22,485 bases of DNA from Chara braunii (taxonomy: Eukaryota; Streptophyta; Charophyceae; Charales; Characeae), in contig BFEA01000439.1 of assembly GCA_003427395.1 (NCBI GenBank), positions 101,637 to 124,121 of the forward strand, written 5' to 3'. Under the pieces are notes generated by a model. The model made no database searches and was not told the DNA's origin. It saw nothing but the letters and a program-made list of their open reading frames with translations. The position numbers were made by a program, and so were the translations under genes. Within the stretch, counting starts at the first letter, position 1. Every line of letters starts with the position of its first letter. Shown here piece after piece: positions 9,756 to 18,263 of the stretch.

Positions 9756-10514
9756 CTACTCGCTTGTATCGCTTGGGTAGCCCCCCATAGGGGGCCGTGC
9801 CCTTAAAAAAGACACGGATACCACACCGCCAAATTCCTCATCTGTCTCCTTTGGGTACGAGTTGCCGTCCACTATCAGCCAACTCCCTAAATCTTCCACT
9901 TCCATGATCCGACCTTCTTCCTCTGTGAGCATTGATCCATACTTCTTTTCGCGAAATCGCACTGTGCGACCGAAAATAGGTAATGACTTAATCTGATCAC
10001 CGGGTCCCGCTCTCACAGCGAGAGCTGCTCTGTTCCTCGGGTCTCGAGGATCCACCGTCTCAATCATAACCCGCGTCCCATCTAGTTTCTCAATGGACAA
10101 TGTCTGGCTCCCGTCCGGTCGCTCTATCGTTACCGCATGCACGTGGCTCAACCACGTTCGTCCCAAGAGCAGATCGGAGCAGCAGTTCTTGACTGCAAAG
10201 ACAGGCAGGGACACTCGTACCCCTTGGACCTCTATGGCTGCCTTGTGACAAACCCCGTTGATCTGTTGTTTTCTCCCATCAGCCGTCTCTATCTCGAATA
10301 GGTATGACCTATCGAGGCCCAGTCCAACCTGCACTGCCAGATCCTCGTCTATAATGACAGCCTCACTGCCGTTATCGATCACAACATCTAGTACCGCTCC
10401 ATCGTTTATGATCGCTTCTACAGCCCCACTACCAAGTATGTAAAACTTGTCTGGAGGCACACCTTCCATCCCATCAAGAAGGACTGTCGCCATGCGATCC
10501 GCTCTAGCAGTCAT
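9756..10514 (-). pseudogene. Aspartic protease region of pol
   Basis: A 252-codon open frame from ATG 10514. Retropepsins cleave the Gag-Pol polyprotein. The active-site loop reads VVIDNGSEAVII (residues 44-55): D47-N48-G49 instead of the usual D-T/S-G. N48 is AAC, one G-to-A step from the serine codon AGC, so this may be damage, although DNG variants may also be natural. The flap/second half and the conserved LLLGRTWL (115-122), equivalent to the ILG-R motif of retropepsins, are present. About 130 residues of linker follow up to the stop at 9756. Upstream the coding sense comes from the gag frame by a shift near 10545, and downstream (9755-9620) it passes through Lys/Glu-rich sequence into the RT frame. 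Confidence 0.85.
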
Positions 10515-11080
10515 CCCCGTTAGTGCTACAGTAGGAGCATCCGCCTAGGGGCTCCCTGAGCCTCCTCTGATAGAGGTATGCGAGTCTTCCGCGTGATCAT
10601 CTGTAACTCATCGCGAGCTGGCTTAGATGCCGCCAGATATTCTAGGATAGAGCACTGCATGGGCTATCGAAGGGCCCGCCTCAGTGGCTCAACGGTGTCA
10701 ATCTCGTCCAACGAACTCTCCATCAAGAATTTCTTCACTCCCCGCTTCCGCAGTGAAAGAATAACCTCCTCTCCATCGATCCGCTGCCCGTCCTTTTCCG
10801 CCATCAAGTAATTTGTGTCAGTCTTCTTCGATGTAGATCCTCTCCCCGACTTGGTACCTGCCACCCTTATGGGTGCGGTTGCCATATCTCATTCGAAAGT
10901 TATCTTGATGCTCTGGCTCCTAACTGGCTCCTTTCCTTTACTCGGCCTTACTTTCCTTGCTTCTACATTCTCCTTCATCGAGGGGAACATTGATACGTCT
11001 CCCAGATCGTCTGCCCACTTGACGTACTTGCGGTCATCAAGCACGACAAGTCCCTCATCTATTGCCCGCTTGAGATCCAG

Positions 11081-11122
11081 GCAGTCTCACTTGATATGAT
11101 AATCTCCTCTACAGTAGACGCA
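11081..11122 (-). other. CCHC zinc knuckle with internal stop
   Basis: The element strand reads Cys-X2-Cys-X4-His-X4-Cys (CVYCRGDYHIK, stop, DC), the nucleocapsid zinc knuckle that binds the packaged RNA. The stop is TGA, one C-to-T step from the arginine codon CGA, which would give the common K-R-D-C ending. Confidence 0.88.
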
Positions 11123-11189
11123 TGAGTTCATGGGCGTAGATGGCCTGTTGTCTGTGCTCCTAGAGATCGAACCCCTGACTGCCCTGGGG

Positions 11190-11700
11190 TCAGGGGACTT
11201 GGGATATGGCCCCGATGAGGCGCCATATCCCCCTCTCTCATTCCGGCTACGCGAATCATTGTGGCGGTCTCCTCCAGATCCTCCTGGCTCATATCGTCCT
11301 CGTGAATCGTTTCGGCGGTCTCCAGTATCATATCGCCCGCGTAACTCATCGCGTCGATCTCCTCGGTTGTACCACCCCCGTGAATCGTTGCGCTGCTCTC
11401 TCGCGTATCCCCCTCTGTCATATCGTCCGCGCGAGTCGTCTCGTCGGTCCCCGTCTCGATCTCCTCTCTCATATCCGCCACCTCTGTATCCATCTCGATC
11501 CGTCCTCTCATATCTTCCGTCCCTATATCCATTCCGGTCTGATCTCTCATATCTGCTGTCCCTGTATCCATCTCGTCGGCCCTGATCTGACTCCCACCGG
11601 CCTCGAGAGTCGCCTCTACCCCGATCGGCCTCATAGCGAGGGCTACGCGAGTAATCATCCAGCCTCCTAGCTCGCCCATACGTTTCGCGAGCTCTGCGGT
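11190..11700 (-). other. RGG/RD-rich RNA-binding-type segment of gag
   Basis: In the frame that leads into the zinc knuckle, about 160 codons read without a stop and repeat short words such as RYERSDRNGYR, RYERTDRDGYR, SRGRYDRGG and NDSRGRYEPGG. RGG- and SR-like repeats are common in RNA-binding proteins. Because the repeat is regular, other frames on both strands are open here as well and should not be taken as genes. Confidence 0.75.
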
Positions 11701-12978
11701 CCTGGTCTATCTCATCATCCCTACGTCACCATGGCTCGTCGTTTCTCTCCCTTTCCCTCGCACGATAATCAGTCAGCGTTCAAGGATTTCTATCCTCGAC
11801 ACTCCTCCAGGAATCAGTGTTCCTCCGGTCCCAGCGAAGTGAATAGGGCCCTCCGAGCTTGTCTCGGTATGTCGTGGCTCCGGTGGTGGTCACAATCTCT
11901 GTAACCTATTTTGTCAATCCCTTTACCATATCCCTTATCTCCTTCACTTCCTCGGCCACGGCTTCATTCTTCTTCGACCAGGGATAGTCCTTGAAATCAG
12001 GACATCTATCAGTGGCATACTCCTTGTAGAGAGAGAAGTCACGTCTCCTCATCCCTCTCCACACCAGGTCCTTGTAGTCGTCTGCCTCTGCCTTTATCGC
12101 GAGCTTTAGGACTTCTGGGAAGTCAAGCGTGTCGCGCGGAAGATCTCTAAGTATACTCTTTTGTCTACCTTTGGACAAGTGTCCGATGAAGATAGTACAG
12201 CGCTCGACCTCTGAGATCTTCCCCTTCTTCATCAACATTTCTGGAAACGCATCCCAAATGCCCGTACGCTCTCATCTTCTTCTTGAGTCATTGTCTCAAG
12301 GTCCTTGATGGAGTACTTGTTATCCTCCAATTTGTAAAGCTCAACGAGGTTCTTTTTGTACGTAGTCCATTTCCCATCCTTCGGTCGGGCTTCCTTAACT
12401 TCCTTGCCGAGACTTGGGTCCACATTAAATAGGAAGTTCTCTATAATCTCTTCCTCCGACCACTGACTCCGGCTGACGTGAAGCTCCCACTTCTCCAGAT
12501 ATTCTGTAATACCATAGCCCCTGAAAGTAGGAGGCTCTGAGGCCTTCTGTGTAATAATATAGCGATCCTTGCTCTCGTAAGGGAGCGGGTGTGATTCCCC
12601 CGTTTGGGGGTCGAAGACACGCCGGAGAGGCGCTCTGTCTCTATCTTTGTCCCTCCAATAGGAATCCCGCGAACTCTCTCTCCAGTCGTCCCTGTGCCTA
12701 TTCGCCATGGTCTCCCTTCGCTCATATTCGGGGGAGCGTCGTCTCGTTGCTTCTTATCGGGCGCTCGAGGTTCCAGTCTTCAGAGCCTCCTGCGGCTCTG
12801 TCACGACCGGCTTACCCATTACGTCGGGCTCTCCGTCATTGGTTTGGTCAGCCCATCTCAGCGGTGCTTCCCGCCTAATCCTTTCCTTCAGATCCCTCAG
12901 TGCTCGGTCGGGCGATGTCCTGTACTCCTCCCCTGCTTCGCCCGTGGTCGGTTGTGACCCCATCGTGTCTGGTTCCAT

Positions 12979-13116
12979 AGGCCACCAGAAGATGCAGATG
13001 GGCTCTCACGCCGGGCGTAACAGCCCGGACCTATGACAGTTGTCGCAGCCCGGACGTGTGACAGAACTCGCAACCCGGACCAGTTTCCTTGTCGCGGTTC
13101 ACGCTCGTCTCCAATC
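12979..13116 (-). other. Gap between upstream ORF block and gag
   Basis: Short stretch between the TAG at 13119-13117 and the first gag ATG. It holds a 25-bp tandem repeat (13021-13094). It is in the same frame as both neighbours but has further stops and no protein-like sense. Confidence 0.6.
13021..13094. repeat. 25-bp tandem repeat, three units
   Basis: CAGCCCGGAC-type units start at 13021, 13046 and 13071. The first two are 25 bp and differ at 5 positions; the third (24 bp) is more diverged. It sits exactly in the spacer before gag. Confidence 0.85.
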
Positions 13117-14061
13117 CTAGCTCTCGACTGCCCTGATTACCGCCACCAGTACTCCGTTCCGGTCGCGGATCTCGTGCTCTCCCTCTATCCCAAGAATCCC
13201 TGTGTCTAGGTAAACCTCTCCTTCGGGATCGGCCAACAAGGCCGCGCCTCTCTGGATCTGCAGTACACCCGTGACAGGATCTCTACGCCTGCGGCAGATC
13301 GCGGTCCCAAGCCTAGCCAATGTCTCCTGATCAGCACCCCTCAAGAACCCTCGAGCGTCTATCTCCGTCCTCCTTGCTAGGTCTCCTAGCCCGTCCTGAA
13401 TCGGGTAGCCTGCTAAAGGAGGAAGCTCCCCTCCTACTGCCATCCAAAGTCGCTCGTCGACCTTTCTGTCCTCCACTATCCTTTCAAGAGCTTTCAATCT
13501 TTATTTCTCCTCCTTTAACTCCCAGACAGCTATGAGGTCATTTGTCTAGCACCTGAGGTAAGTCAGTGCTATAATCACTCGTAACCTCATCGCCGACAGC
13601 TCCAATATATCATAGAATGTCTCAAAATCCTCCCCATCTCCACTATCCTCTATGGCTTCTAAAGTCTTTATCGATTCCCTCCAGTACCGATCGTGAGCGG
13701 CTAGCACCCTGAGTATTGCACCGTCTGTTACAACTCTCCCTAGCTCTCCAGTTTTCCTGGCTTCGCTTATCTTCAACCTCTCAGCCTTTCTGGTCGTCTC
13801 GTACCATGCCCTTATCTGAGACCGCCCTTCGAAAGGTGTCACTCGGAGTACGTATTTTATCCTTTGTCCTCCTTCTACTCCAATCCAAAGTCCTGTCCCC
13901 CTAGCCTCACGCAGCGCACGGCGGATACACTCTGCCTCCTCAACTATGCACAGTCTGGTATGGAGCTGGAGCTCTACGATCACTAACACCAACGGTCCGT
14001 CCAGTCTCCCTACCACATGCAATGAGTACCGATCCGTCGTGTGTAGTGCGGTCCCGCTCAT
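13117..14061 (-). pseudogene. Upstream ORF F/H, unknown charged protein with two stops
   Basis: From ATG 14061 a 171-codon frame runs to TAG 13548-13546, continues in the same frame for 14 codons (NDLIAVWELKEEK), meets TAA 13503-13501, and then runs open for 128 more codons to TAG 13119-13117. Both internal stops are one C-to-T step from glutamine codons, and the sense before and after them is continuous, so I read F and H as one former protein of about 315 residues. The first part has hydrophobic strand-like sequence (LVLVIVELQL), a charged helix-like stretch and a second strand (IKYVLRVT); the second part has GVLQIQRGAALLADPEGEVY. No family is recognised. It lies 17 nt after ORF G and just before gag. 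Confidence 0.5.
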
Positions 14062-14078
14062 GTCCTGTCGCTACCTCC

Positions 14079-14378
14079 CTACGTTGCCTTGTCCTCCGTT
14101 GTCACGCCCTCTGCAGACTTCTCCCCAGTTTCTTCGCGTGATATGCTCCTAGCCTTTACCCTCTCTAGAAAGTCTGATCTCCATGCCTGGATAATCTCTC
14201 TTTCCTTCCTGAACAAACTCTCTAACTCTCTCGTCACGAGGTCAATCCTATGCAGCTTGCCCTCATCATGGCACGACCCGATCTCCCTTATCTTACTCCC
14301 TAACTCCTTTACCTGGTTCAAGAGTGGTTCTTTAATGCGGTTTCTCACTGTTCCGATTGCCTCACTCTCCTCTTCCAT
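14079..14378 (-). CDS. Upstream ORF G, small coiled-coil-like protein
   Basis: A 99-codon open frame from ATG 14378. It is highly charged (Glu, Lys, Arg) and helix-prone (for example VTRELESLFRKEREIIQAW), with hydrophobic residues spaced as in a short coiled coil; a Thr/Glu-rich tail follows. It lies in the same frame as ORFs D, C, E and A, 24 nt after the stop of D and 17 nt before the ATG of F. No function is recognised. An oligomerisation role would be speculation. Confidence 0.5.
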   Translation of the reverse strand: MEEESEAIGTVRNRIKEPLLNQVKELGSKIREIGSCHDEGKLHRIDLVTRELESLFRKEREIIQAWRSDFLERVKARSISREETGEKSAEGVTTEDKAT

Positions 14379-14402
14379 ACTCAGTCCTCATCTCTTTCCA
14401 AC

Positions 14403-14690
14403 TCATCCTCTCACCCTCGCTCTAGCCTCCGCTACCGTCTCGTCGAGGAAGTGCTCCGCGCGCATATAACCATGTGACCATATCATCGCATCATAGGAAA
14501 TTGAGGTCTGGAAGGTCACCTGTGCTAGTACATCAGCTCTATGCTCGTGGATCAAATCCCTGGCTCGTTGTCGGCACTCCCTCGCCGTCAAGTCCTTATC
14601 TATGTACGCTCGGAGAAGTATTGTCACAGTGTACCCTGTGCTTACCAGTTGCTCTCCTACGCGCATCACTGTGGCGGTCCTCCCCGACAT
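14403..14690 (-). CDS. Upstream ORF D, small unknown protein
   Basis: A 95-codon open frame from ATG 14690, which follows the TAG of ORF C (14696-14694) after only three bases (GAA) and in the same frame. Predicted pattern: a hydrophobic strand (YTVTILLRAYI), a charged helix (TARECRQRARDLIHEHRADV), a second strand (AQVTFQTSISY) and a C-terminal acidic/Arg helix. A comparable strand-helix-strand order occurs in ORFs E and F, with too little identity to claim homology. The stop-GAA-ATG junction could mean reinitiation, or that C and D were once one frame split by a nonsense mutation. Confidence 0.5.
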   Translation of the reverse strand: MSGRTATVMRVGEQLVSTGYTVTILLRAYIDKDLTARECRQRARDLIHEHRADVLAQVTFQTSISYDAMIWSHGYMRAEHFLDETVAEARARVRG

Positions 14691-14693
14691 TTC

Positions 14694-15449
14694 CTAAGCT
14701 GCGGCCTCGAAGAGAAACCTCACATCCTCTAGCCCCACGTAATCAATCTCCGCCCGTCTTCTGCAGTACCTAATCATATCGACTGGCCTCAGACAGTCCA
14801 CCCAGCAAGTAACGTCTATGATGTCGTCAAGCGTCTCTCTGCTGGGCGGTCCCCACCTCACACAAATGGCGTAGTATACTTCCCTGAAACGGGGCGCTAA
14901 GCCCTCCCAAAGCGCGTAAAGTGTGTGGTCCATTGCTCTACTCAAACGATCTACGCTCCCATAGGTCTGCCCTATCACGAAGGCAGGAAGTCCGAATTGC
15001 CAATCCTCTCTCGGGTAGAGGGTCGGATGCGGAGGACCGTATACCAGGCGGCTCCAATATGTCCTCCCTCCAGAGAGTCTCGCCAGTTGCTGATTAACGA
15101 TCACTCTGGCCAACAACTCGCTTCTCCACCAAGCCCTGCTTGCCCCTGCGAACGTCACTCCTACCTCTAAATCGTGTGCTTTATTCGCTATCAGATGTCC
15201 CACCCCTTCTAGGTCATGAGTCCTTTCGGGTCGTCCATCTTTCAGTATCACAGTCCAAAGGAAGAGTCCCTCTGCCAGCCACGTTCCCAGGTAACGTATC
15301 GGAACATAGCCTGTCCCCTCCAATACCAGAGGAAGAGGAATGTCGTATCCAACAGCCGTCACTCTAGGTCTCACAAGTTTCCTCACGCTATAGGATTCGG
15401 ACTCTCGTGAGAGAACATAAGCTAACCAGGCTACTGAGTCACTCCTCAT
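14694..15449 (-). CDS. Upstream ORF C, unknown protein, third paralogue of A/B
   Basis: A 251-codon open frame from ATG 15449, the longest intact frame of the block. It shares the order of motifs of ORFs A and B: GLFLWTV after a strand-rich start (A has GVWLWTH, B has DVHLWTY), EGVGHLIA (B: EVVGHIYY), a Trp-Arg-Ser/Glu helix WWRSELLARVIVNQQLARL (B: HWREERTARRILLARADSA), and a C-terminal helical region with REVYYAICVRWGPPSRE (A: DYIYYSLATGGPRWGDE). It lacks the acidic tail of A and B and ends FLFEAAA. I recognise no family and see no signal peptide or membrane segment. The ATG choice is simply the first in frame. Confidence 0.6.
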   Translation of the reverse strand: MRSDSVAWLAYVLSRESESYSVRKLVRPRVTAVGYDIPLPLVLEGTGYVPIRYLGTWLAEGLFLWTVILKDGRPERTHDLEGVGHLIANKAHDLEVGVTFAGASRAWWRSELLARVIVNQQLARLSGGRTYWSRLVYGPPHPTLYPREDWQFGLPAFVIGQTYGSVDRLSRAMDHTLYALWEGLAPRFREVYYAICVRWGPPSRETLDDIIDVTCWVDCLRPVDMIRYCRRRAEIDYVGLEDVRFLFEAAA

Positions 15450-15521
15450 CTCCCCTCCGACTCTCGATCAGTATCACTCTACTCCCTCCGACGCACCCTA
15501 TCTCTCGACGTGGCTAACTCC

Positions 15522-15758
15522 TCAGACAACTCTCCCACTCAGGTCCAGTATGGTCGAGTAGGTGCTGTGCGCTCTCCCGTCTGCTCCATGGAAGTAGATA
15601 GTAAACTCGACGTATCTCTGGCTCCTCCGTATCTCCAGGGCATGTTCCGTCATGAGTCTGATCTGTCGCTCAACAATGTCCAACGCCTCTCCTTCCCAGC
15701 CGTCCGTCCTATCTCGTCGTAGGGAAAGAGTCCCCCTCACTATATCCCGGTCTGCCAT
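15522..15758 (-). CDS. Upstream ORF E, small unknown protein
   Basis: A 78-codon open frame from ATG 15758. It has a basic start, a long charged helix-like stretch (EALDIVERQIRLMTEHALEI) and a strand-like YVEFTIYFHG. It lies in the same frame as C, D and G, between B (about 100 nt upstream) and C (72 nt downstream). It is too short to classify; it is listed because its composition and position match the rest of the block. Confidence 0.4.
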   Translation of the reverse strand: MADRDIVRGTLSLRRDRTDGWEGEALDIVERQIRLMTEHALEIRRSQRYVEFTIYFHGADGRAHSTYSTILDLSGRVV

Positions 15759-15859
15759 CGTTTCCCGCTCTCACTGCCACTCTCATCTTGCCTAAAGATA
15801 TCTACTTACCGTCTCTCCGTTACTCCCCTCTCAAAGCTATACCCGGATATGCCCGGCCA

Positions 15860-16906
15860 CTAATCGTCTCGCGCATCTGGCATATCCTCATCTCCATCCT
15901 CATCTTCCCTCTGACCCCATGGGATATCCTTCTGTCCCTCGGCCTGAAGGAGATGTCCCCAACTCTCGTCCTAGTCGTCCCAGGGGTTTACGTCATCGAA
16001 GTCCTCCCAATCCTGATCCTCAGCGTACCACGCAAGATCGTCAGCCTCCGGATATACCTGCCGGTAATACTCCTCAACCTTCCCGGTCGAGATGAGATGG
16101 CCCGGCCTCTCCTCACGAGTCTCGACTAACGGCTGTCCTACTCCAACTAAATGATCTGTAGGCCTCCGAGCCTCTCCCTCCAGCGCCGTCCAGAAGGCTA
16201 GGGGCTGGTATAGAGTGTATAGGTCAGGGCTCCCGGTAGGTACAATGCCCCGCAGGAACTCAATTAACTGGAGCCCTCGCTCGCCTACAAGCGGCCCCGC
16301 TACAAATTGCGCATACAGCACCCAGTCCCTGTCAGCGTACCCTCGGGAGAGGCCGTCCAAGTCAAAAGCCGCAAAGTAGATCTCACCCAGACGCCCAAGT
16401 CCCCAAAGCTCCTCCGCCACGAGGCACGGAAGTGTGACACACAATCAACTGCTAGGATATGGGAAGTGTCCTCCAATCCTGAAGGTCGTCGTTACTCTCC
16501 GAACACCCCCATGCAGTCGCTCTACCTCGCCGCGCGCGGAGTCCGCTCGAGCCAACAAGATCCTCCTCGCTGTCCGCTCCTCTCGCCAGTGATCGTGCAC
16601 GATGCCGTGAAAATAGACCGTGGCTAGCACCTCCTGCGAGTAGTAAATGTGACCCACTACCTCTATGCTAGTCGTGCCTGGTCGTCGCCACCTCTGACTG
16701 TCTAGCTCAAACGTCTCGATGAAATACGTCCACAAGTGTACGTCTGGGCCCAACACCGTCGATGACCATCGATTCTCTATCGCATTCGTGGAAACCCCTC
16801 TGGCCGGCAGATCTAGCACCACCCTGCCTGGCGCTACAGTCTCTGGAGGTCTAGGCCATCTAGCGTCGTCGATTTGAAGCTCCACTCCACTGACCTGCTC
16901 TACCAT
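15860..16906 (-). pseudogene. Upstream ORF B, paralogue of A, two stops
   Basis: From ATG 16906 the frame runs 153 codons to TGA 16447-16445, continues in the same frame with clear homology to A, and meets TAG 15973-15971; a further 36 acidic codons reach TAG 15862-15860. Matches to A include LDLPARGV (A: LTIPARSV), DVHLWTY (GVWLWTH), GHFPYPS (GFFPYSV) just before the first stop, then VGERGLQLIEFLRGI (WGDERVQLIKLIRSI), GVGQPL (GVGRPL) and EEYYRQ (AEYYQA), ending in an Asp/Glu/Trp-rich tail. The stops are therefore mutations inside one former gene of about 350 codons. Function unknown. Confidence 0.65.
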
Positions 16907-16982
16907 TTATCCGCTCTCCACTATCGGCCGATATCAGTAGCTAAGCTCACTCAACCGTCGCCCTAATCTGCTCCTCTGCCTC

Positions 16983-17999
16983 CTACGCCCAGACTGCTAC
17001 TCCTATCCTGGGGAAATGAGCGTCCGTAACGTCGATCTCCTCCTCGTCAACCTCACCCTCTGGGTCGACCCAATCTGGCTCCCAACAGTCCTCGTCGTCC
17101 TCTCGCTCCCAACCCTCGTCGTCAAACTCGTCCTCGACGCGGTATGGTGCCTGTCTTATAGCCTGGTAGTACTCCGCCAACTGATGGCCGTATATCAGAG
17201 GTCGCCCGACGCCCTCACTCCACCAGCTCCCCCAGTCGTCTGAGAAAAGTCACCCGATACAGGTCACGTACTCGGGGCCTGCACGGAGCTCTCGGTCTAG
17301 CGAATCCCAAACGCACGGGGACTGGGGCCACTCGTCGTCTATCGAACGGATCAACTTTATAAGCTGAACCCTCTCGTCACCCCAACGAGGCCCACCTGTC
17401 GCGAGCGAATAATAGATGTAGTCGAGGTCGTCAAGCCTTCTCGCCAGGATCTTGAGATCCTGATAGGCTAGGTATGTCTCGACCACTCCACCAATACCTC
17501 CAAAGACGCTCTCTACTACGAACGTCGGAACTATCGCCCGCAGACTCCTAACGCTGTACGGAAAAAACCCGTCCCGTGCTACCACCAGCTCGCCCGTGAT
17601 ATCAAGAGGAGGGCGTCCGTGAAATAGGGTCAATGGGTCGCTCGAGTCCTCCACTCGGAAGGCGGCTACCTCGTCCCTCAGGTAACGTAACGCCCTGCTA
17701 ATCGCCCCAATAGTCCCAGTCGTCGCGAGCCCCACCACGGCCTCCTTGACCGCGTCCGGCCCTAAGTACAAGTAGGCTCTCACTACGCCCACTCCCTGTC
17801 CAGGCCGGTGCTCTCTATGCGTCCAAAGCCACACGCCCGCAGACAAGACTATGGACCTCCACGCAAACTGGCCGTCGACATACCGGACGCTGCGCGCGGG
17901 AATCGTGAGCTCCACCAAGTCCCCTTCTATGAGTTCAGGGGGCTCCACGTTCCAAGCGCTGCTGACCTCATAGACCTCCACCTGCGCCCGCGGCCACAT
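16983..17999 (-). pseudogene. Upstream ORF A, unknown protein with acidic tail, one stop
   Basis: ATG 17999 is the first start after a splice-acceptor-like site and begins a 249-codon frame ending at TGA 17252-17250. The same frame goes on for 88 codons to TAG-type termination at 16983 with homology to B (GVGRPL, AEYYQA) and a strongly acidic tail (for example EREDDEDCWEPDW, EVDEEEID). The TGA is one C-to-T step from CGA. Residues 28-61 (ELTIPARSV to LWTH) look strand-rich; residues 206-220 (WGDERVQLIKLIRSI) are helical and the best-conserved part. No signal peptide or membrane segment is seen. It is the first ORF of the element and a paralogue of B and C. I do not recognise the family; the position matches the extra ORF1 that Ogre elements carry upstream of gag. 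Confidence 0.65.
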
Positions 18000-18010
18000 C
18001 CGACTGATGG

Positions 18011-18057
18011 CTAGAGAGTGCGTAGTAAGAGGGACAGGTAAAGAAGGTGAAAGTTAG
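18011..18057 (-). promoter_or_regulatory. Candidate 3' splice site in the leader
   Basis: On the element strand a CTAAC branch-like word (plus-strand GTTAG 18053-18057) is followed by about 40 nt rich in pyrimidines and ending CTCTCTAG (AG at 18012-18011), 11 nt before the ATG of ORF A. This is a good match to a eukaryotic acceptor and would let a leader intron be removed so that A becomes the first ORF of a spliced RNA. No matching donor was assigned. Confidence 0.45.
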
Positions 18058-18082
18058 CAGAAGATGACTATCGTTCCTATGA

Positions 18083-18110
18083 AAATTTCGGCAGCGCTTC
18101 GCCTCCCTTC
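18083..18110. repeat. Leader motif copy 1
   Basis: Begins GAAAATTTCGGCAGCGCTTC and ends with GCCTCCCT. It differs from the copy at 18733-18760 at 4 of 28 positions, all transitions and three of them at CpG. A weaker third copy is at 18920-18946. Confidence 0.8.
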
Positions 18111-18225
18111 GTAATGAGCCCCGATATCACGCTGTCGATCTATCTCCCAACTATCCCAAGGGTCCCCTATGGTGCCAAAGGGCGGAGTCCCGGCTCCAAA
18201 CAAGGCAACAGGCCATACAGTCGAG

Positions 18226-18263
18226 TTCCCTCGAATACAAGGCGTGTGCTCTGTTCGAGGGAA
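18226..18263. other. 10-bp inverted repeat (hairpin)
   Basis: TTCCCTCGAA at 18226-18235 and TTCGAGGGAA at 18254-18263 are perfect reverse complements separated by 18 nt. In the leader RNA they could form a stem-loop. Any role in packaging or dimerisation is speculation. Confidence 0.6.

Larger units (their letters stand above)
10546..12978 (-). pseudogene. gag, broken by stops and a frameshift
   Basis: Gag forms the particle and binds the RNA. The first possible start is ATG 12978; 74 codons on, TAA 12756-12754 interrupts, with another ATG at 12708. The capsid-like part (12600-11906) has the retrotransposon Gag pattern: YLEKWELHVSRSQWSEEE, then RAFGMRF at about 12250, a frameshift, then ISEVERCTIFIGHLSKGRQ. 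The second frame carries stops at 11908-11906 (TAG), 11782-11780 (TGA), 11728-11726 (TGA), 11089-11087 (TGA, inside the zinc knuckle), 10891-10889 (TGA) and 10666-10664 (TAG). From about 11700 to 11190 it is rich in Arg, Gly, Asp and Tyr. After the knuckle come about 170 codons linking to protease, with ordinary composition (for example RKRGVKKFLMESSLDEID). Confidence 0.85.

Noticed and set aside
11130-11670. Two plus-strand frames of about 150 codons (Ser/Pro/Arg-rich)
   Set aside because: They are open only because of the periodic codons of the gag repeat on the other strand.
11128-11679. 183-codon minus-strand frame rich in Asp, Met, Thr
   Set aside because: It is an alternative frame of the RGG/RD-rich gag segment; the frame leading into the zinc knuckle has the biologically sensible sequence.
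12604-13036. Overlapping plus-strand frames near the gag start
   Set aside because: They are shadows of gag; no domain and no start context.
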